DNA of 64,000 nucleotides from Cinnamomum chago (lineage: Eukaryota; Streptophyta; Magnoliopsida; Laurales; Lauraceae). This document shows positions 1-11,561 of this stretch, piece by piece. The notes under the pieces are model-generated. The model made no database searches. It had not been told where the DNA came from and saw only the letters and a list, made by a program, of their open reading frames with translations. Position numbers and translations under genes: made by a program. Location: contig CP142454.1 in the NCBI GenBank assembly GCA_038049695.1, positions 86,822,501 to 86,886,500 of the forward strand, given 5' to 3'. Each line of letters starts with the position of its first letter. The stretch's first letter is position 1.

Positions 1-660
1 GTACACGAGACTGAAATATAGGACGTGAGCAAACTGAAAGTAGAATGGATGAAATGAGAATGGTGCTTGAAGAGATGAAATGGGACATTAAGCATGAAAT
101 CCAACTTATGAGAGAAAGTATAGAAGAATTTCTAGCAACAACACCCAAATTATCGCAACTACATATTAATGATGTTTCTAGTATTTGTTACATATGCATG
201 GGGGAGCAAAACATGGGGAGCAAAGTTTGCAACGCAATGATAGTTATTTCAACCACAATTTCCAGATGCACATGTGTATTATCTCTATTAACTGCTAACT
301 TGTGAATTGTAGTCTCCAAAATTGTTAACTTGTTTCATATTTTGTACCTGGGAAATGTTCCCAATCGCAGCTATTTTTTAGAAGTGTCAGAGTTATGAAC
401 ACGTGGACAGTATTATCTTAAAAAGAATGGCTTGTCTGACTTATAGCATGTGGGTTGGATCCAGGCTGAATATTAGGCATGTTCAATCTGCGCCATGGAC
501 AAAACGAACTTTCATAGGATGACACCATGGAACAAATTGTTCAATCTGCTCATTTTAAATGGCCTTAAACCTTAAGCATGTGGGCTGGACAAAACAAACT
601 TTCTAGCCTGATGGTAAGGCTACACAAATTGATCATGCTTCAACAAGCTTCAGCCAGCAT
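1..660. other. Intergenic DNA, no recognised gene
   Basis: No gene or repeat is recognised. The only open frame of note is 45-305 on the plus strand (86 codons). Its first half is charged and helix-prone, but it has no motif, no start context and no neighbour to support it. The right limit is set by the LTR that begins at 661. Confidence 0.4.
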
Positions 661-2245
661 TGTCTGAAAGTCCAAGAACGAATCCTAGAGGGGGGGGGGG
701 GGGTGAATAGGGTGAGCTCTAAGACCTAGACCAATTTTTAATTCTTTTAGCTTTTAAGTCTATTATGCTTTGAAGGAGAAATAAGGAAATCAACCAACCA
801 TGCATAATCCATAAAAAGAGAGCATAATAACAATCACCATAACACAAGCACGTATAGTGGTTCGGCCAAATTGCCTACATCCACTCCCGGTACACCTACC
901 GGTATCCACTAACTTCAATTAAGGTTTAGGATCACCTCAAACCTTACACACAACAATATGCTTTTCAAGGGTTAGCACCAACCTTTACAACATATACTTT
1001 TCAAGGCTAAGTATGAACCTTTACAACTTAGAACTTTTCTCTTAAACAATATGCCTAATGATGCATGGATAAAGAGAGCAATGAAGTGCAAAGAAATGCC
1101 TCTTAAAAGGCTAGATAGAAAATGAAACTCAAGTTCTAGAACAATGCATGAAAATGACAAAGTCTATGTGAAATGCATTTTCTAGAAGATTACTCTTTCT
1201 CTTTTAAAAGATATGAACTTAAATGATGCAAAGATGTTTAACACATATTTGAGAAAGAGTTATATGTCTAACACAAATGATTCATAATGAAAAGCAACTT
1301 GTTTTCAAAAAGATGATCTAAAGGCTAACAAGTTGATTTTTGAAACAAGAAACTAAAATCATGTGTTTCATAGATCATATGTTGCATTCATAAGTCTCAT
1401 GAGATTTTTAAAGAACTAAGCATGTTATGAAGATCAACATCTTAATAGGAAAGCAACTTGTTTATCATGCATTGGAAAATAGATCAAAGATTCAAAACAA
1501 AACATGATTTTGAAAAGAGTAGGATTAAAGGAAGCACACCCATTTGAAGATCAAAGGTTGAATAAGAGGAATGGCTTCATAATCCTTGTGAAAATGCTCC
1601 TAAGAAGTTGCTTAGCCTTGGCCTCAAAAGTCTCTCCAAGATCAGCACCTTTCTCCAACCAAAAAGCCACCTTTTATAAAGTTAAAGTTGCCAACGGCTA
1701 GTTCTCGGTCGACCGAGAAACAGGTCTCGGTCGACCGGGAATACACAACGGTCATAAATCTGACCGTTGGAGCTTCAGTTCAGATTTCTGCAGAAATGAC
1801 CTGCAGTTGTCTCGGTCGACCGAGAGGCAGGTCTCGGTCGACCGAGACCACTGCCTGAAACTGCCCAGAATTTTGACAAATGAGAGAAACTTGAGGCTTT
1901 TGAGGGCACCTTCCAAAGGACTTTCAAACACATCTACCAAGCATTAAATCATGACTAAAAGAAGATGAAAACTGAGATTTTAAAGTCATGAAAACTCCAA
2001 AACACAATAATGAATTTAAAGCTAGAAACTTTGGAAAGCTTGGAAAGAGTTTTGAAATCAAAAACTCTAAGAACTGAAAAGGCAACCTGAACATGTAAAC
2101 CATGCATGATATTTGATAAAACAAAGATTCAAGAAGAAGAAATATGCAAGATGCTCCTATGAATAAAGCCATGTATGAATGAGAGAACATGCTATATGAA
2201 AGTGAATGCATCCAATCAAATTGCAACAAAACTAAAACTCTAACA
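661..2245 (-). mobile_element. LTR of a SIRE-type Ty1/copia retrotransposon (3' LTR)
   Basis: Read on the minus strand, the segment starts TGTTAGAG at 2245 directly after a purine-rich tract and ends CAGACA at 661, giving TGT...ACA termini over about 1585 bp. It lies downstream of copia RT/RNase H sequence on the same strand, as a 3' LTR should. A TATA-like box (minus-strand TTTATAAAAGG) sits at 1670-1680. A run of 14 G near 690-703 lies close to the 661 end. The matching 5' LTR is absent because the element is cut at 3496. The assignment rests on termini, order and the RNase H protein; the exact ends are read by eye. Confidence 0.7.
1704..1846. repeat. Palindrome cluster in the SIRE LTR
   Basis: The 14-bp palindrome CTCGGTCGACCGAG occurs at 1704-1717, 1811-1824 and 1833-1846, with a one-base variant at 1726-1739. 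They form two pairs about 85 bp apart. In the direction of the element the cluster ends 23 bp before the TATA-like box at 1670-1680, so it sits where an upstream promoter element would be. Role unknown; protein binding, hairpin formation and passive spread are all possible. Confidence 0.75.
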
Positions 2246-2258
2246 ATCTCCCCCTTTG
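2246..2258 (-). promoter_or_regulatory. Polypurine tract of the copia element
   Basis: Minus-strand GCAAAGGGGGAGAT lies immediately before the LTR start at 2245. A polypurine tract in this place primes plus-strand DNA synthesis. Further purine blocks on the same strand (about 2500-2570) resemble the extra tracts often seen in this lineage. Confidence 0.6.
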
Positions 2259-2686
2259 CAATTTGATGGCTACTCTTGAAGCTTGAACTCTCTTTCAATT
2301 TTCTCTTCAGCTTGAACTCTTGAAGCTTAAACTTTTGAAGCTTAAACTTTGGATATTTAAGGAGCTTTGGATAATTAAGGAGCTTTGGACATTTGGGAGC
2401 ATTTGGATCTTTTGGAGCTTTGGATTTTCCTTGCAGGAGCGACGACAAAAGACGACCAACCTAGAAGCTATACACAAAAAGCACTCTAGGCAAAGCTACT
2501 CCCCCTCAAACAAAGCAACCCTTTTTAAATCTTCTCCCCCTCACTTGGTGAACTCTCTCCCCCTTTGACATCTAATTGCAAAGGAGCCTGCCCATCAAAG
2601 ATAAAACACATAACCTTGTTAGTAGCACCTGTTTATAAGAGATATATAAAAATAAGATAAGGAACAGGTGATTAGCCAACAAGAAT
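2259..2686 (-). mobile_element. Non-coding region between pol end and LTR of the copia element
   Basis: This joins the end of the RNase H coding region to the polypurine tract. Around 2290-2420 it has short repeats built on CTTGAA/GGAGCTTTGGA on the plus strand. No protein is recognised. SIRE elements can carry an extra frame here, but none is readable. Confidence 0.5.
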
Positions 2687-3496
2687 TTAAAACACAGGGC
2701 AAGGGCCAATGCCCAATTGATGTCTCAAATTAATGAAACGATCATTTCCAAGGGGTTTAGTGAACAAATCAGCCAATTGGGTATCTGTTGGGATAAACAA
2801 CAACTCAATGGTGCCTTGGTCAGCATGATCACGCAAGAAATGATAGCGAATGTCAATGTGCTTAGTGCGAGAGTGCTGAACAGGATTTTTTGAGATATTG
2901 ATGGCACTTGAGTTGTCACACATGATAGGCATGCATTGTTGTGGAACATTATAATCTAATAAAGTTTGTTTCATCCACAACAGCTGGGCACAGCAGCTAC
3001 CTGCAGCAATATATTCAGCTTCTGCAGTAGACAAAGATACAGAATTTTGCTTTTTGCTATGCCAGGCTACTAAGCAATTTCCTAAGAAATAGCAGCAGCC
3101 ACTAGTGCTCTTCCTATCATCTATGGATCCTGCCCAATCTGCATCACTATATCCAATTAATTGCAGAGTTGAGTCATGAGGATACCAGATACCATAATGA
3201 GAAGTCCCATTAATATATTTTATGATACGCTTAACAGCTTTAATGTGAGACTCTCGGGGGTCAGATTGATACCTAGCACATATCCCAACGCTAAACGAGA
3301 TATCAGGGCGACTAGCAGTGAGGTAGAGAAGGCTTCCTATCATGCTCCTATAGAGTTTTTGGTCTGCTTTCTTACCCTGAAGGTCACTAGAGAATTTAGT
3401 AGAGGATCCCATAGGATTGCAACTAGTCTTAGATTCTCCTAATCCAAACTTTTTCACTATTTCTAGAGCAAACTTGGATTGACTAAGAAATATACC
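2687..3496 (-). pseudogene. Copia pol fragment: reverse transcriptase end and RNase H
   Basis: The frame is open to a natural stop at 2687. It covers the end of RT (LYRSMIGSLLYLTASRPDI) and RNase H (YSDADWAG, KSTSGCCYFLG, STAEAEYIAA), then HSRTKHIDIRYHF and the terminal ADLFTKPL motif. These are typical of Ty1/copia, and the CCAQLLW...NPVQHSRTKHI context fits the SIRE lineage. Gag, protease, integrase and most of RT are missing because the sequence is replaced at 3496/3497 by Athila integrase. The ATG at 3526 lies on the Athila side, so it is not the native start. Confidence 0.85.
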
Positions 3497-6400
3497 TTGT
3501 ATGCATCCTTGAATAGAGTGGGCCAATAGAACCCACTCTGCAAGACTTTCGCTGCCGTCTTGCGACCACTAAAATGGCCACCACAAGCTGAAGAATGACA
3601 GAAAGTAAGAATGCTATGAAACTCACTCTCTGGAACACAACGACGGATAATTTGGTCAGAGCAATACTTGAAAAGCACAGGATCCTCCCAATAAAAGAAC
3701 TTTACTTGTGAGAAAAATCGGTCTTTGTCCTGTTTGGACCATTGGGAAGGAATTTGACCGACTGCAAGATAGTTCATGTTATGAGAAAACCAAGGAGGTT
3801 TCATTAATGACACCGAAAAGAGTTGCTCGTCAGGAAACGAGTCATGCAAAGGTTGAGTGTCACTCGTGTGCTCAACAAGAATGCGAGACAGGTGGTCGGC
3901 TACGACATTTTCGGAACCTTTTTTGTCCCGAATTTCTAAATGAAACTCTTGAAGCAACAAAATCCACCTAATCAATCTCGGCTTGGTCTCTTTCTTGGTT
4001 AGCAAATGTCGCAAAGCAGCATGGTCGGTAAAGACAACAACCTTAGAACCAAGGAGGTAAGAACGAAACTTGTCCAAAGCAAAGACTACGGCGAGTAATT
4101 CTTTCTCTGTGGTGGTGTAATTCAACTGAGCACCATGAAGAGTTTTACTCGCATAGTAAATAGCATATGGAACTTTGTCTACTCTTTGCCCCAAGACAGC
4201 TCCAACTGCATAGTCGGAAGCATCACACATGATTTCAAAAGGAAGGGACCACTTGGGTGGTTGCATAATTGGGGCGGAGGAAAGAGAGTCACGAAGCTTT
4301 TCAAAAGCCTCCACACATGCACTATCAAAGACAAATGGAGCATCCTTGGCAAGTAGATTACACAAGGGCCTAGAGATCTTACTAAAGTCTTTGATAAACC
4401 GACGATAGAAACCCGCATGTCCTAAAAATGATCGAACTTGCTTGACCGTAGTAGGATGCGGAAGCTTAGCAATGAGATGGACTTTGGCCTTATCGACCTC
4501 AATCCCTCTCTTGGACACAATATGTCCCAACACAATCCCCTCTTGAACCATAAAATGGCTCTTTTCCCAACTAAGCACAAGATTTGTCTCCTTGCAACGC
4601 TTCAAAACTTTGGTCAAGTTTTGGAGACAATCATCAAACGAGGGGCCAAAAACAGAGAAGTCATCCATGAAGACTTCTAAAAATTTCTCAACCATATCAG
4701 AGAAGATAGACATCATGCACCTCTGAAAGGTTGCCGGTGCATTGCACAAGCCAAACGGCATGCGGCGATATGCATATGTGCCAAATGGACAAGTGAAAGT
4801 GGTCTTCTCCTGATCTTCCGGAAAGACCGCAATTTGGTTATATCCAGAATAACCATCAAGAAAGCAATAATAGCTTTGACCCGCTAACCTCTCCAAGATT
4901 TGATCAATGAATGGGAGAGGAAAGTGGTCTTTCCGGGTCATAGAGTTGAGCTTGCGATAATCAATACAAACTCTCCACCCAGTGGTGGTACGCATAGGGA
5001 CAAGCTCACCCTTATCACTCTCAACAACAGTGATACCAGACTTCTTTGGCACCACTTGGGTCGGACTCACCCACTTACTATCAGAAATTGGGTAAATAAT
5101 ACCCGCATCTAACAACTTCACAACCTCCTTCATGACAACCTCCTTCATGTTGGGATTAAGCCTTCTCTGCATTTCTCGAGATGGCTTTGCATCATCCTCT
5201 AAATGAATGCGGTGCATACAAATAGACGGATCAATCCCTTTCAAATCAGCTACGGACCAATCGATAGCACCCTTGTGCTCTCTAAGAACCTCAAAAAGAC
5301 GACACTCTTGCTCACTTGGAAGATTGGAAGCAATGATAATAGGAAGAGTTTCATCGGGTCCCAAGAATAAATACTTAAGAGTATCCGGGAGCGGCTTCAG
5401 CTCAAGCTTTGGTGGAATTTCTAATGATGGAGGAGCAGGAGTGCTCGCAAGATTAGGAAGGGGTTCCGGTCTAGACTTCCAAGGAGGATAGTCTATAGAA
5501 GGAGAACAGTCAAGCAATGAATTGACTTCCTCAATAGAACCATCAATATCAAAAACATCACTATCAAAGTAAGTCAAACATCTCTCCAAAGGATCCTCAA
5601 TCAAGATTTGAGGGAGAGAATCCTCAACTATCCCATCTATCATATCCACCGAAAAACAATCCTCCTCATGTGGAGGTTGTTGTGACGCATTGAAAACATT
5701 CAGCCTCACTGTCATATTTCCAAAAGAAATATCCATCACTCCGGTCCGACAATTAATACATGCATGAGCAGTGGCTAAGAAGGGTCGACCTAAGATGATG
5801 GGAATCTGACGCTTAGGGTCATGAACGGGCTCCATGTCTAAAACCAAAAAATCAACTGGAAAGTAGAACTTGTCTACTTTCACCAAAACATCTTCAATTA
5901 TCCCACGGGGTATCTTAACGGATCTGTCAGCTAACTGCAAAGACACCGTCGTAGGCTTCAACTCACCTAACTCAAATTGCTTATAGATAGAATATGGCAA
6001 TAAATTGACACTTGCCCCCAAGTCAAGGAGTGCCCTCTCAATGGTGTGATTACCAATGACACAAGAAATTGTGGGGGCTCCAGGATCTTTGAACTTAGGT
6101 GCAGTTTGGTGCTGGAGAATCGAGCTCACTTGCTCTGTCAGAAAGACCTTCTTTGACACATGAGTTTTAGCTTTACGCTTTTGAGTGCAAAGGTCTTTCA
6201 AGAATTTGGCATAGGAAGGGATTTGCTTGACTGCATCAAGAAGTGGCAAGTTAATCTTAACTTGCTTAAAAATCTTAAGCATCTCCTCCATATTTGCACT
6301 CTTTTTCCCAAAAGGAGAAGGGTCGGCCAAGCAAGAAGGGTAAGGGGCCTTGGGCACATAGGGTGCCACAGGAATACTCAAAGAATCACCTGGGGATGAA

Positions 6401-7464
6401 GAATCCCCTTGCTTCAAATTTTCATTCACCTTATACTCAACTTTGTTGTCTACCTCTCTCCCACTCCTAAGGGTAGTTATGGCCTTAGCTTGCTCATGAA
6501 ATTGTTCATTGGAGTTAGAAAACTCTACCCCATATTGGCCTTTAGGGTTGTTCACCGACTGACTTGGTAAACGTCTCTCATCTCTTCTACCCACAGCTTG
6601 TGCTAGTTGTCCCATTTGGGATTCTAGCTTTGAGATGGACTGAGTGTGTGAGTGGAGCAATTGAGTGTTGGACTGATGATTTGACTCTAAAGCTTGTAAA
6701 GCACTCAACACTTTATCCTCAAAAGCTGAGTTTCTAGGAGGAGGTGGTGGTTGTTGATATTGTTGAGGAGGAGGACGGTAGGATGATGACGGAAAAGAGT
6801 TAGGCACACTTGGCCTAGAATTTTGTGCGAATGGAGGATTTGGGGCTTGAGGCCTCCAAGAAAAATTTGGATGATTTCTCCATCCCGGGTTGTAATGGCT
6901 AGAGTGTGGATCATTACCCGGTTTGGAAAAACCTTGAAGAGCATTAACTTGCTCTTGCACAAACTCTGGATATTGCGGGGCTAAGGGACAGTCTGTCACA
7001 TAATGGGTTGGACATGAACATAAAGCACACACCTCTTGAGTGACAGGAGCAGAAGTGGAAACTTGTCCCATAGCCAAGACTTGGTCTAGTTTCCTAGACA
7101 ATGCCGCAACTTGCCCTTGGACATCCACAGATTGTCCAACTTCATAAATGCCACCTCTCTTAGGGACACTAGAAGAGGTGGGTGGAGCTCTCCGACTTGC
7201 TGAGGCATGGTGTTGGGAATTCTCACTAAGGGTCTCAAAAAGATCCCATGCCTCATCCTGATTCTTGTTGAGGAAAGTCCCTCCACAAGCAGAGTCAATC
7301 ATTTGACGGTTTTGTTCAGTGATACCGTCATAGAAACTCTGTACCAACTGCCAACGCATGATATCATGATGGGGACACTTCCTATGAAGGTCCAAAAATC
7401 TCTCCCAAGCTTCATGAAAAGACTCGCCATCGAGTTGAGTAAAATTTGTGATGGCTCTTCTCAT
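3497..7464 (-). pseudogene. Athila-type gag-pol, unit 1, truncated in integrase
   Basis: Same reading frame as the complete copies from the gag C-terminal part through zinc knuckle, protease, RT, RNase H and the first histidines of the integrase zinc finger. It stops where copia sequence begins at 3496. The open frame runs on to 3463 only by chance, with about a dozen unrelated residues. The integrase catalytic core and C-terminus are gone, so it cannot encode a working polyprotein. At the SNP near 4382 it has A, as unit 4 does; units 2 and 3 have G. Confidence 0.9.
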
Positions 7465-7465
7465 A

Positions 7466-7852
7466 TCATTGGTTTTGCCTATAGGAAAGTATTTTTTTCA
7501 AAAACTCTTGTTGAAGTTGACCCCAAGTTGTTATAGAATTTGTAGGCAAAGAACCGAGCCAATATTTGGCTTTATCCTTTAATGAAAAAGGGAACAACCT
7601 TAACTTAAGAGCATTCTCACTCAGATTTTGCACATTGACAGTGGTGCATAGCTCCAAAAACTCATTCAGATGTTGATATGGGTCCTCATTTGATTTCCCA
7701 TAAAAAGATGGTAACATCTGAATGGTTTGGGGTCTAATTTCATAATGCCCAGTGACAGTAGGCATTTGAATACATGAAGGATTGGTGTATGTTGTAGGAA
7801 CAAAATGAGCCTTAAGAGGCTGTGGTTGTTGTTGTCCACCATTATTAGCCAT
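7466..7852 (-). pseudogene. Athila-type gag N-terminal part, unit 1 (frameshifted from gag-pol)
   Basis: The frame opens MANNGGQQQP and contains the start of the retrotransposon gag domain (YWLGSLP...[12 protein letters not shown]). It ends after a one-base insertion in a run of seven A (minus strand), which separates it from the rest of gag-pol starting at 7464. The same lesion is present in all four units. Confidence 0.85.
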
Positions 7853-9548
7853 GTCTATAGAAATAGGATCTCCTAAAACACTAGACTAATTCCATACTAG
7901 AAATTTATTTTACAAGCATTCTAGCTCTATGGGGCTCCCTCAGGCCACCCCTTCATCAATGCAACTCCTTTCAGAATCTAATACTTTGATTATCTACCAT
8001 CATGTTCCATTTTATGCTCGACCTTTATTCACTATTGGATTCATTCTCAATATATATATATATATATATATATGTGGTTAAAAGACCTTTAAAACGGCAG
8101 TTAAATAAAGGGCTAGGATAATTTGATGGGGCTGATCTTTTGCATGACCCTTATCCTCTAAGAGAAGAGACCTTTTATCACATGGGGCTGATTTCTTGCA
8201 TGACCTTTTATAGTTTGATGGGGCTGATTCAACACATTTGCATCCCTAAATATAGGGCTCGGCATAGAGGTGAAAATGGGCTGTGTGAGGTTAAATATAT
8301 GTCGTGTTGACAAGGCTATGAGTTGAGGTTCAATATGTATTTGACCCACTTTTAAAATGGGTCGAGTAACTTCAATTTGCGCTCAATTGGGTCAACCCGA
8401 CCTGACTCACCTAATCAACCCATTTTACTTAATGCAACTTGTAGAATTTTAGCCTAAACCCAATACCTTTCTAAAACATGTTATAGTAAAATTTATCTAT
8501 TCTCATCTGAGAGAAAAATCTCTTCTTACTGAGTCAACCCAACTTTACTTGCCTGTCGACCTTTATAAATTATAAGCTTTAAATGCAATATCACCATCTA
8601 TCAAAAGCCCAATCCCACCAACTCTACCTCGCCTTGGTTGGACAATCTTTATGGTCCAAAAGATTCCATGATGATGGGCCCCATCACACAAATATCAAAT
8701 GCCATATTCCAAAATTGCCATATTCTAAATTTTGAAACTTCAATATAATAAGAAGTGATTGTTGCCATCAAATTCATCATGACTTTTAAACAAAACTTGA
8801 TTAACTCTCAAAATTAAGAAATTAGAGCTAATCACATGTTTCGGCTTAGATCATAGTATTTTACAAATAGAAAAAAAACACCAATCAAATTAAAAATTAA
8901 AAATCTCCAATTCCATTAGGATAAAAGGTTAAGAGAAAAATAAGTCTAAACATTTGAAATTATGCACGTAAACATAGAGATTACTAAAAGTATCATTTTT
9001 AGGGTCCGTTTGGCAATTTACTATTAAAGTAAAAGTAATGTAAAGCATAAAATCAAGAGAGAATAAAATATGAGGAGGTCGTGATAGTTTTTCGTCTTTA
9101 ATAGATTGATAAGAAATCTTTTTGACTTTTTATGTATTCATAAATCTCAAGGGTTAAATTAAAAAAAGATGTTTTTACCTGAGAAAACACTTTATGTGGT
9201 CAGTACACCTAACATGGAATATTAGGCAAACATGCACCTTATAGAGAATCCGTACAGGATTCCTAACCATTTTTTTTTAACAAATTTTTTTTTTGTGGTC
9301 GAATTTGACCTTCAGTTTTAGCGCTGGAGGTTGAATTCGACCTGGTAAGTGACAGCCGATGGTCGCATTCAACGTTGGGATGAAAGCACAGACAACACAT
9401 TTTAATTCGTAGCGTTGCATTCGACCTGCCTTCGTGCTCTTCATGGTTGAATTCGACGCATGTATTAGTTTTCAAGTAAAAGACCGTCCTCCCAGTACCA
9501 ATTCTAGGATTAACAGAATAAATATGCACTTTTTAACCAGTTATCACA
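7853..9548 (-). mobile_element. LTR-like and leader segment between units 1 and 2
   Basis: On the minus strand it begins TGTGATAAC at 9548, directly after the polypurine tract, which marks an LTR start. It contains degenerate copies of the palindrome GGTCGAATTCGACC (9299-9460), TATA-like sequence near 9188-9246, a MITE-like fragment from 9001, three imperfect copies of an ATGGGGCTGAT motif (8128-8240) and a (TA)n run (8051-8073). It then runs into the gag start at 7852. I found neither an LTR 3' terminus nor a tRNA primer-binding site, including the Asp-type site common in Athila. The boundary between LTR and leader is therefore unknown, and the primer site may be lost. Confidence 0.6.
9001..9145. 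repeat. MITE-like fragment inside the LTR segment (unit 1 copy)
   Basis: The start AGGGTCCGTTTGGCAATTTA and the following AAAGTAAAAGTAATGTAAAGC look like a MITE terminus. The sequence up to about 9145 has a diverged relative at 62627-62868 that carries the same terminus in the opposite orientation. No matching second terminus is seen here. Equivalent copies start at 19655, 30307 and 40952. Confidence 0.5.
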
Positions 9549-9560
9549 CCCCCCCAACTT
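9549..9560 (-). promoter_or_regulatory. Polypurine tract of the Athila unit
   Basis: Minus-strand AAGTTGGGGGGG lies directly before the LTR start TGTGATAAC. The second Athila element at 54271-54281 has the same arrangement. Equivalents lie at 20203-20214 and 30855-30866. Similar tracts recur at 9749-9760 and 11187-11200 in the same unit. Confidence 0.7.
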
Positions 9561-11231
9561 ACACTTTGCTAGTCCTCGAGCAAAGCCAAGGAAACAAGAG
9601 AGAGAAAAAAAAACTAACTAAATCCACTTTCGCGGGATACACGATTGCATTTACCGTATGCAATAAGGCTTTAAACCCCTAGGTTACCCTAGTGGACGAG
9701 TTATAGTCTCGTGAGGGTTTGCAGTGAATCTACCCACAAAATTCTATCACCCCCCAACTTGAACACAATATGCTCCACAATCAATAAAAATGAAGCTTAG
9801 TGAATGTGTATCTGAACTACAATCGAAGCAATGTATCAATAATATCACTAAAAGAAACCCGTGAATCCCCAAATGTTCATAACCAGATAGAATTATTGTG
9901 CACCAAAGTAACAACCACAACAAGATGTTTAGGCAATGAGACTCCTTTTTCAAACAGGCATTACTTTGACTTCAAATCTCACCAAAAGATATCACTCACA
10001 AATGAAGCTCACAGAGATGGGATGTATATGTATTCTCTCATACACGTGGATAGAATAAATGTTGAGTACAAACCAAATAATCCACATGCAAATATGAATG
10101 AAAGCTCAACAAGAACATCATAGAGAAGAGAAGAAAAACCACTACGAGAAATCAACTCTCAAAGTCACAGGTTCACTACAGTCACATCCTCAATCATCAA
10201 CTACTACACCTTTGGGGTCGGCTAGGTCTTTATTCTGGTTGTAACGTAGGTCAGGGTCAAGGATAAAGTAAGGGTAGACGAATCACAATCTCATGAAATA
10301 AGTGAAGAAGCTGAAGTGAACAAACTGCAGTTTTTTTTTTTTTTCAAACTCATCATCTCTTTTGAACATTTCATCACCACTCCCAAACTCCAAATGAAGC
10401 AATTCCAAACTACTTACAATCTTCTACTTGAGCAAACAAAAAGAAAAGAAAAACAAATGAATCGAAACTTTTTTTTTTTTTTTATGCTCTCACTTTTGCC
10501 TAGGTTATCTTTTGGATGTCTGACCTAGCGAGCACTTTTCATTCTTTTTTGTTTTTTTTTTTTGAAAAGAAAATACAATGACAATAAAAACAAGGACAAT
10601 TACCAAATAACATTACATCGTCACCTCTAAACTTTCAAATCACCAAGTCCTCAAAAATTTATCCAACTTCTTCACCCAATGTGAGGCTACTGGCTATGAA
10701 AAGAAGGATATACAATGAAGGCTCAACTTGGTTCCTATCAGGTAAATAATGAGTGGATGCAAGAAACAAACGAACAGGCCCAAAGTAGAAAAGATGGCCT
10801 AGTTTCATTCCCCAAAAGTAAGAAGTGTCATCTGACATCTAGATTGACCGACCTTGAACATGTGACAATGGCAGTTAATGGAATGAATATGCAACTGTAT
10901 AATCCTCAGAATAAAGTTCAAGCTCAAATCTAACATAACATGGGTTATAAGTCTCAGTTAATGCCATTATGATATGAGAATCTCAAAGCCTAACCATCAA
11001 ATCATAGAGTCACAGGAGTAGCAACCCAATTTATCTCCAATGATGAAAACCGGGGAAAAACGAATCACTAACAGTGCACAACTATGATAATGATTCTCAT
11101 GCAAGCTCAAAAATACACAAATTAGCTTAAACAAATGAGTTTTAATCATGAAGTATATTGAGCTCAAGTAGGCAAAATAATGGCAACTCCCCCCAACTTA
11201 TTTGTCACCTTGTCCTCGAGGGGACACGAAA

Positions 11232-11561
11232 TCAAAAAACATGAAATAAAACAAAAGAAGTAAAAGGAAGGAGTGCACCTGAGTGGAGAGAACTAAGGGG
11301 GCAAAGAGCCCGGTGAATCAGAAGGCGGGTGCTGAGCAAAGCTAGTAAGTGGCGGTTGGAGAACTCTTGGACCGCCCATTCGGATGTAGGATCTTCCTGA
11401 AAGAAGTCGGCCACATCAAATGTCGTCTGTATGGCAATTGGTTTTGTGGCCCATTTCTCATTTGGTTGCTCAATTTGAATTTGGCGGGACCGAATGGGCC
11501 GTTTGTGTGAAGTGGAGTCACCTTCAATTGCATGGCTCTTTGAAGCTTTCGGGCGACCCAT
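11232..11561 (-). pseudogene. Degenerate third ORF of Athila unit 2 (env-position ORF)
   Basis: A 109-codon frame starting MGRPKASKSH. Its middle (WAVQEFSNRHLLALLSTRL) resembles, from memory of the family, the start of the extra ORF found downstream of pol in many plant gypsy elements; it then loses similarity. The ATG lies six bases after a good splice acceptor (minus-strand TTCTTTTTGTAG ending at 11568). A donor (CATAG|GTAAG) lies at 12396/12395, so a spliced transcript is possible. Copies at 21886-22215 and 32538-32867 are the same. No membrane protein can be recognised. Confidence 0.3.

Noticed and set aside
3463-7464. A single 1333-codon gypsy/copia chimeric gene
   Set aside because: The copia part is in another frame; the frame merely runs a dozen codons past the fusion point to a chance stop.
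7480-7510. Programmed frameshift signal at the A run in gag
   Set aside because: The shift lies inside the gag domain, not at a gag/pol joint, and a single extra base in a homopolymer is more simply a mutation copied with the array.
7925-7960. Primer-binding site candidate (minus strand TGGCCTGAGGGAGCC)
   Set aside because: It is not preceded by an LTR end in CA and does not match a plant tRNA 3' end that I know as a primer for this lineage.
9263-9529. 88-codon minus-strand frame in each LTR segment
   Set aside because: Falls in the LTR palindrome region, has no recognisable domain, and changes at the array edge without constraint.
9800-10123. 107-codon plus-strand frame in the 3' region of each unit
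   Set aside because: Low-complexity, opposite to the element's direction, no family similarity.
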